Of a stretch of 7,605 nt of DNA, positions 6,187 to 7,605 are shown one piece after another. Position numbers and translations under genes: made by a program. Every line of letters starts with the position of its first letter. The first letter of the stretch is position 1. This DNA is from Lachnospiraceae bacterium (GTDB lineage Bacteria; Bacillota; Clostridia; Lachnospirales; Lachnospiraceae), in assembly GCA_024699395.1 (NCBI GenBank), contig JAILPU010000102.1, positions 1-7,605 of the forward strand, given 5' to 3'. Under the pieces are notes generated by a model, which made no database searches, was not told the DNA's origin, and saw only the letters and a list, made by a program, of their open reading frames with translations.

Positions 6187-7512
6187 ATGCTTACAACACT
6201 GAAAAATGCATTTAAGATAAAAGATATCCGCAAGAAATTATTTTTTACCTTTTTAATGATGATCGTGATCCGTATCGGATCACAGTTGCCTGTTCCCGGA
6301 ATTGACCATAATCAGTTTGCATTATTCTTCAGTGAACAGACAAAAGATTCCCTCAGCTTTTTCGATGCCATCACCGGTGGTTCATTCCTTAACATGTCAG
6401 TTTTGGCTTTGAACATTAACCCTTACATTACGGCATCCATTATCATCCAGCTTCTTACCATCGCAATCCCCAAGCTTGAGGAGATGCAGCGTGACGGTGA
6501 GGACGGAAGAAAGAAGCTTATCGCATATACAAGATATGCAACTGTTATCCTTGCTGTTATTCAGGCAGGTGCAATGGCTTACGGATTCGGAAATCAGGGA
6601 ATCATTGAAGGAAACAGCTTCCTTAACAAGATTCTTGTTGTTGTAGCTCTTACAGCAGGTAGTGCATTCCTTATGTGGATCGGTGAGAGAATCACCGAGA
6701 ACGGTGTAGGAAACGGTATCAGTATCGTCCTTACCATAAACATTATTTCCAGAATCCCTTCGGATCTGGGAAGTCTCTTTGAACAGTTTGTGTTCAACAA
6801 TCAGAATGCTCCTGCTAAAGCAGTTCTTGCAGCAGCAATCATTATTGCAATAATTGTTTTGATGGTTGTTCTTGTAATCATCTTAAATGATGGTACTCGT
6901 AAGATACCTGTACAGTATGCCAACAAGTTGGCAGGAAGATCCATGGTTGGAGGAAATTCAACACATATTCCTCTTAAGATTAACACCGCAGGTGTTATCC
7001 CCATCATCTTCGCACAGTCAATCCTTCAGCTCCCCATTATTATTTGCTCCTTCTTTAGTGTTAATACAGGAGACTTCTGGGGAAATATACTTAAAGGTAT
7101 GAACTCAGACAACTGGTGTAAGTTCAATAAGACTGAAATCGTATATTCCATAGGTTTGATTGTTTACATTTTACTTATTGTATTCTTTGCTTACTTCTAC
7201 ACATCCATAACCTTCAATCCTATGATGGTTTCGGATAACATGAAGAAGTCAGGGGGATTTATTCCCGGAATAAGACCCGGTAAACCCACTACCGATTACC
7301 TTACAAAGGTACTTCGTTATATCATCTTTATCGGTGCCGTAGGTCTTGTAATCGTATCATTCCTTCCCATCTTCTTCAACGGAGTGTTTGGTGCGAAGAT
7401 ATCATTCGGCGGAACCAGCCTTATCATTATCGTCAGCGTTATCTTAGAGACGCTGCAGCAGGTTGAGTCAATGATGCTTGTAAGAAACTATAAGGGTTTC
7501 TTGGATAACTGA
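6187..7512 (+). CDS. secY: Preprotein translocase channel subunit SecY
   Basis: SecY forms the membrane channel of the Sec translocon (with SecE and SecG) through which SecA or the ribosome moves proteins. The 441-residue product is full length and has ten likely membrane segments: about 17-35, 75-95, 113-135, 148-166, 172-190, 212-233, 267-290, 318-340, 375-395 and 406-422. Family motifs include GSQLPVPG (31-38), a plug region near 63-73 (TGGSFLNMSVL), NPYITASIIIQLL (78-90), ENGVGNGIS (171-179), TRKIPVQYA (237-245) and the cytosolic loop GIRPGKPT (361-368). R363 there matches the arginine needed for SecA function in E. coli. The ATG comes one base after the rplO stop, with GAGGTGA (6174-6180) inside rplO, so coupling is likely. 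A terminator follows at once. Confidence 0.98.
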   Translation: MLTTLKNAFKIKDIRKKLFFTFLMMIVIRIGSQLPVPGIDHNQFALFFSEQTKDSLSFFDAITGGSFLNMSVLALNINPYITASIIIQLLTIAIPKLEEMQRDGEDGRKKLIAYTRYATVILAVIQAGAMAYGFGNQGIIEGNSFLNKILVVVALTAGSAFLMWIGERITENGVGNGISIVLTINIISRIPSDLGSLFEQFVFNNQNAPAKAVLAAAIIIAIIVLMVVLVIILNDGTRKIPVQYANKLAGRSMVGGNSTHIPLKINTAGVIPIIFAQSILQLPIIICSFFSVNTGDFWGNILKGMNSDNWCKFNKTEIVYSIGLIVYILLIVFFAYFYTSITFNPMMVSDNMKKSGGFIPGIRPGKPTTDYLTKVLRYIIFIGAVGLVIVSFLPIFFNGVFGAKISFGGTSLIIIVSVILETLQQVESMMLVRNYKGFLDN

Positions 7513-7519
7513 TTTATAT

Positions 7520-7564
7520 CCCCGATCGGCAGGTGAAATGCCGATTGGGGGTTTTTCGGTTTTT
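7520..7564 (+). terminator. Intrinsic terminator after secY
   Basis: CCCCGATCGGCA (7520-7531) pairs with TGCCGATTGGGG (7539-7550) to give a 12-pair GC-rich stem with one G-U pair and a seven-base loop (GGTGAAA). It is followed by GTTTTTCGGTTTTT, that is, two T-runs at 7552-7556 and 7560-7564. It starts eight bases after the secY stop. The reverse strand lacks a T-run after the stem, so it acts in the + direction only. Confidence 0.92.
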
Positions 7565-7570
7565 AAAAAT

Positions 7571-7580
7571 AGACCGGTCT
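7571..7580 (+). repeat. Ten-base perfect palindrome AGACCGGTCT
   Basis: AGACCGGTCT is its own reverse complement and lies seven bases after the terminator T-run, in the short leader of the presumed next gene. It does not extend beyond ten bases. It could be a chance palindrome or part of an operator; the sequence alone does not decide. Confidence 0.5.
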
Positions 7581-7591
7581 CATGACCATTG

Positions 7592-7597
7592 AAAGGA
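7592..7597 (+). promoter_or_regulatory. Probable ribosome binding site of a gene beyond the window
   Basis: AAAGGA is eight bases from the window edge, so a start codon at or just past 7606 would be well spaced. Conserved gene order (secY then adk in many Firmicutes) suggests adenylate kinase, but no coding sequence is visible. Overlapping TTGAAA (7589-7594) could instead be a -35 box. Confidence 0.45.
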
Positions 7598-7605
7598 TTA
7601 GAATA

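Noticed and set aside
7582..7605. ATG at 7582 open to the window end as start of the next gene
   Set aside because: It has no binding site before it, only the palindrome, and only eight codons are visible; AAAGGA at 7592-7597 points to a start beyond the window.
1..7605. Mobile elements, CRISPR arrays, tRNA genes, or accessory system genes
   Set aside because: The genes fill nearly the whole window in canonical order with gaps no longer than 69 bases before secY ends; no tandem or direct repeats, transposase remnants or tRNA-like folds were seen.

Overview
The window is one uninterrupted, same-strand (+) block of ribosomal protein genes. It is the 3' half of the S10 cluster (rplV-rpsC-rplP-rpmC-rpsQ) running directly into the spc cluster (rplN-rplX-rplE-rpsN-rpsH-rplF-rplR-rpsE-rpmD-rplO-secY). 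Sixteen intact protein genes are present, in the canonical bacterial order and with no insertion, loss or frameshift. The translations look like an anaerobic Firmicute of the Clostridia, most like Lachnospiraceae (Butyrivibrio/Roseburia-type). The signs are the L22 with a basic MAKGHRSQIKRQRN-type N-terminal extension, the 61-residue zinc-type S14, the wording of S3 and SecY, strong AAGGAGG-type ribosome binding sites and moderately low GC. This placement comes from remembered family sequences, not from a search.

Layout. Positions 1-1718 encode L22, S3, L16 and L29, with very tight junctions: S3/L16 share one base and L16/L29 overlap by 11 bases. Positions 1744-3476 encode S17 (GTG start), L14, L24, L5 (TTG start) and S14. 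A 69-base AT-rich gap, the longest between genes here, precedes S8 at 3546. L6, L18, S5, L30 and L15 follow up to 6185, and SecY starts one base after the L15 stop. After secY a strong intrinsic terminator (7520-7564) closes the unit. The last ~40 bases look like the leader of another gene starting just past the window edge (adk would be usual, but this is not visible).

The proteins are 30S components (S3, S17, S14, S8, S5), 50S components (L22, L16, L29, L14, L24, L5, L6, L18, L30, L15) and the channel subunit of the Sec translocon. Placing secY last joins ribosome production to membrane insertion capacity. Three starts (rplR, rpmD, rplO) were moved downstream of the longest open frame because the ribosome binding site lies over or too close to the upstream candidate start.

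I looked for an undescribed system and found none. This is an ordinary, highly conserved housekeeping region. The few things worth a second look are small: the terminator between secY and the expected next gene, short palindromes at the S5/L30 junction and after the terminator, the non-ATG starts of S17 and L5, and an L15 with a longer C-terminal tail.
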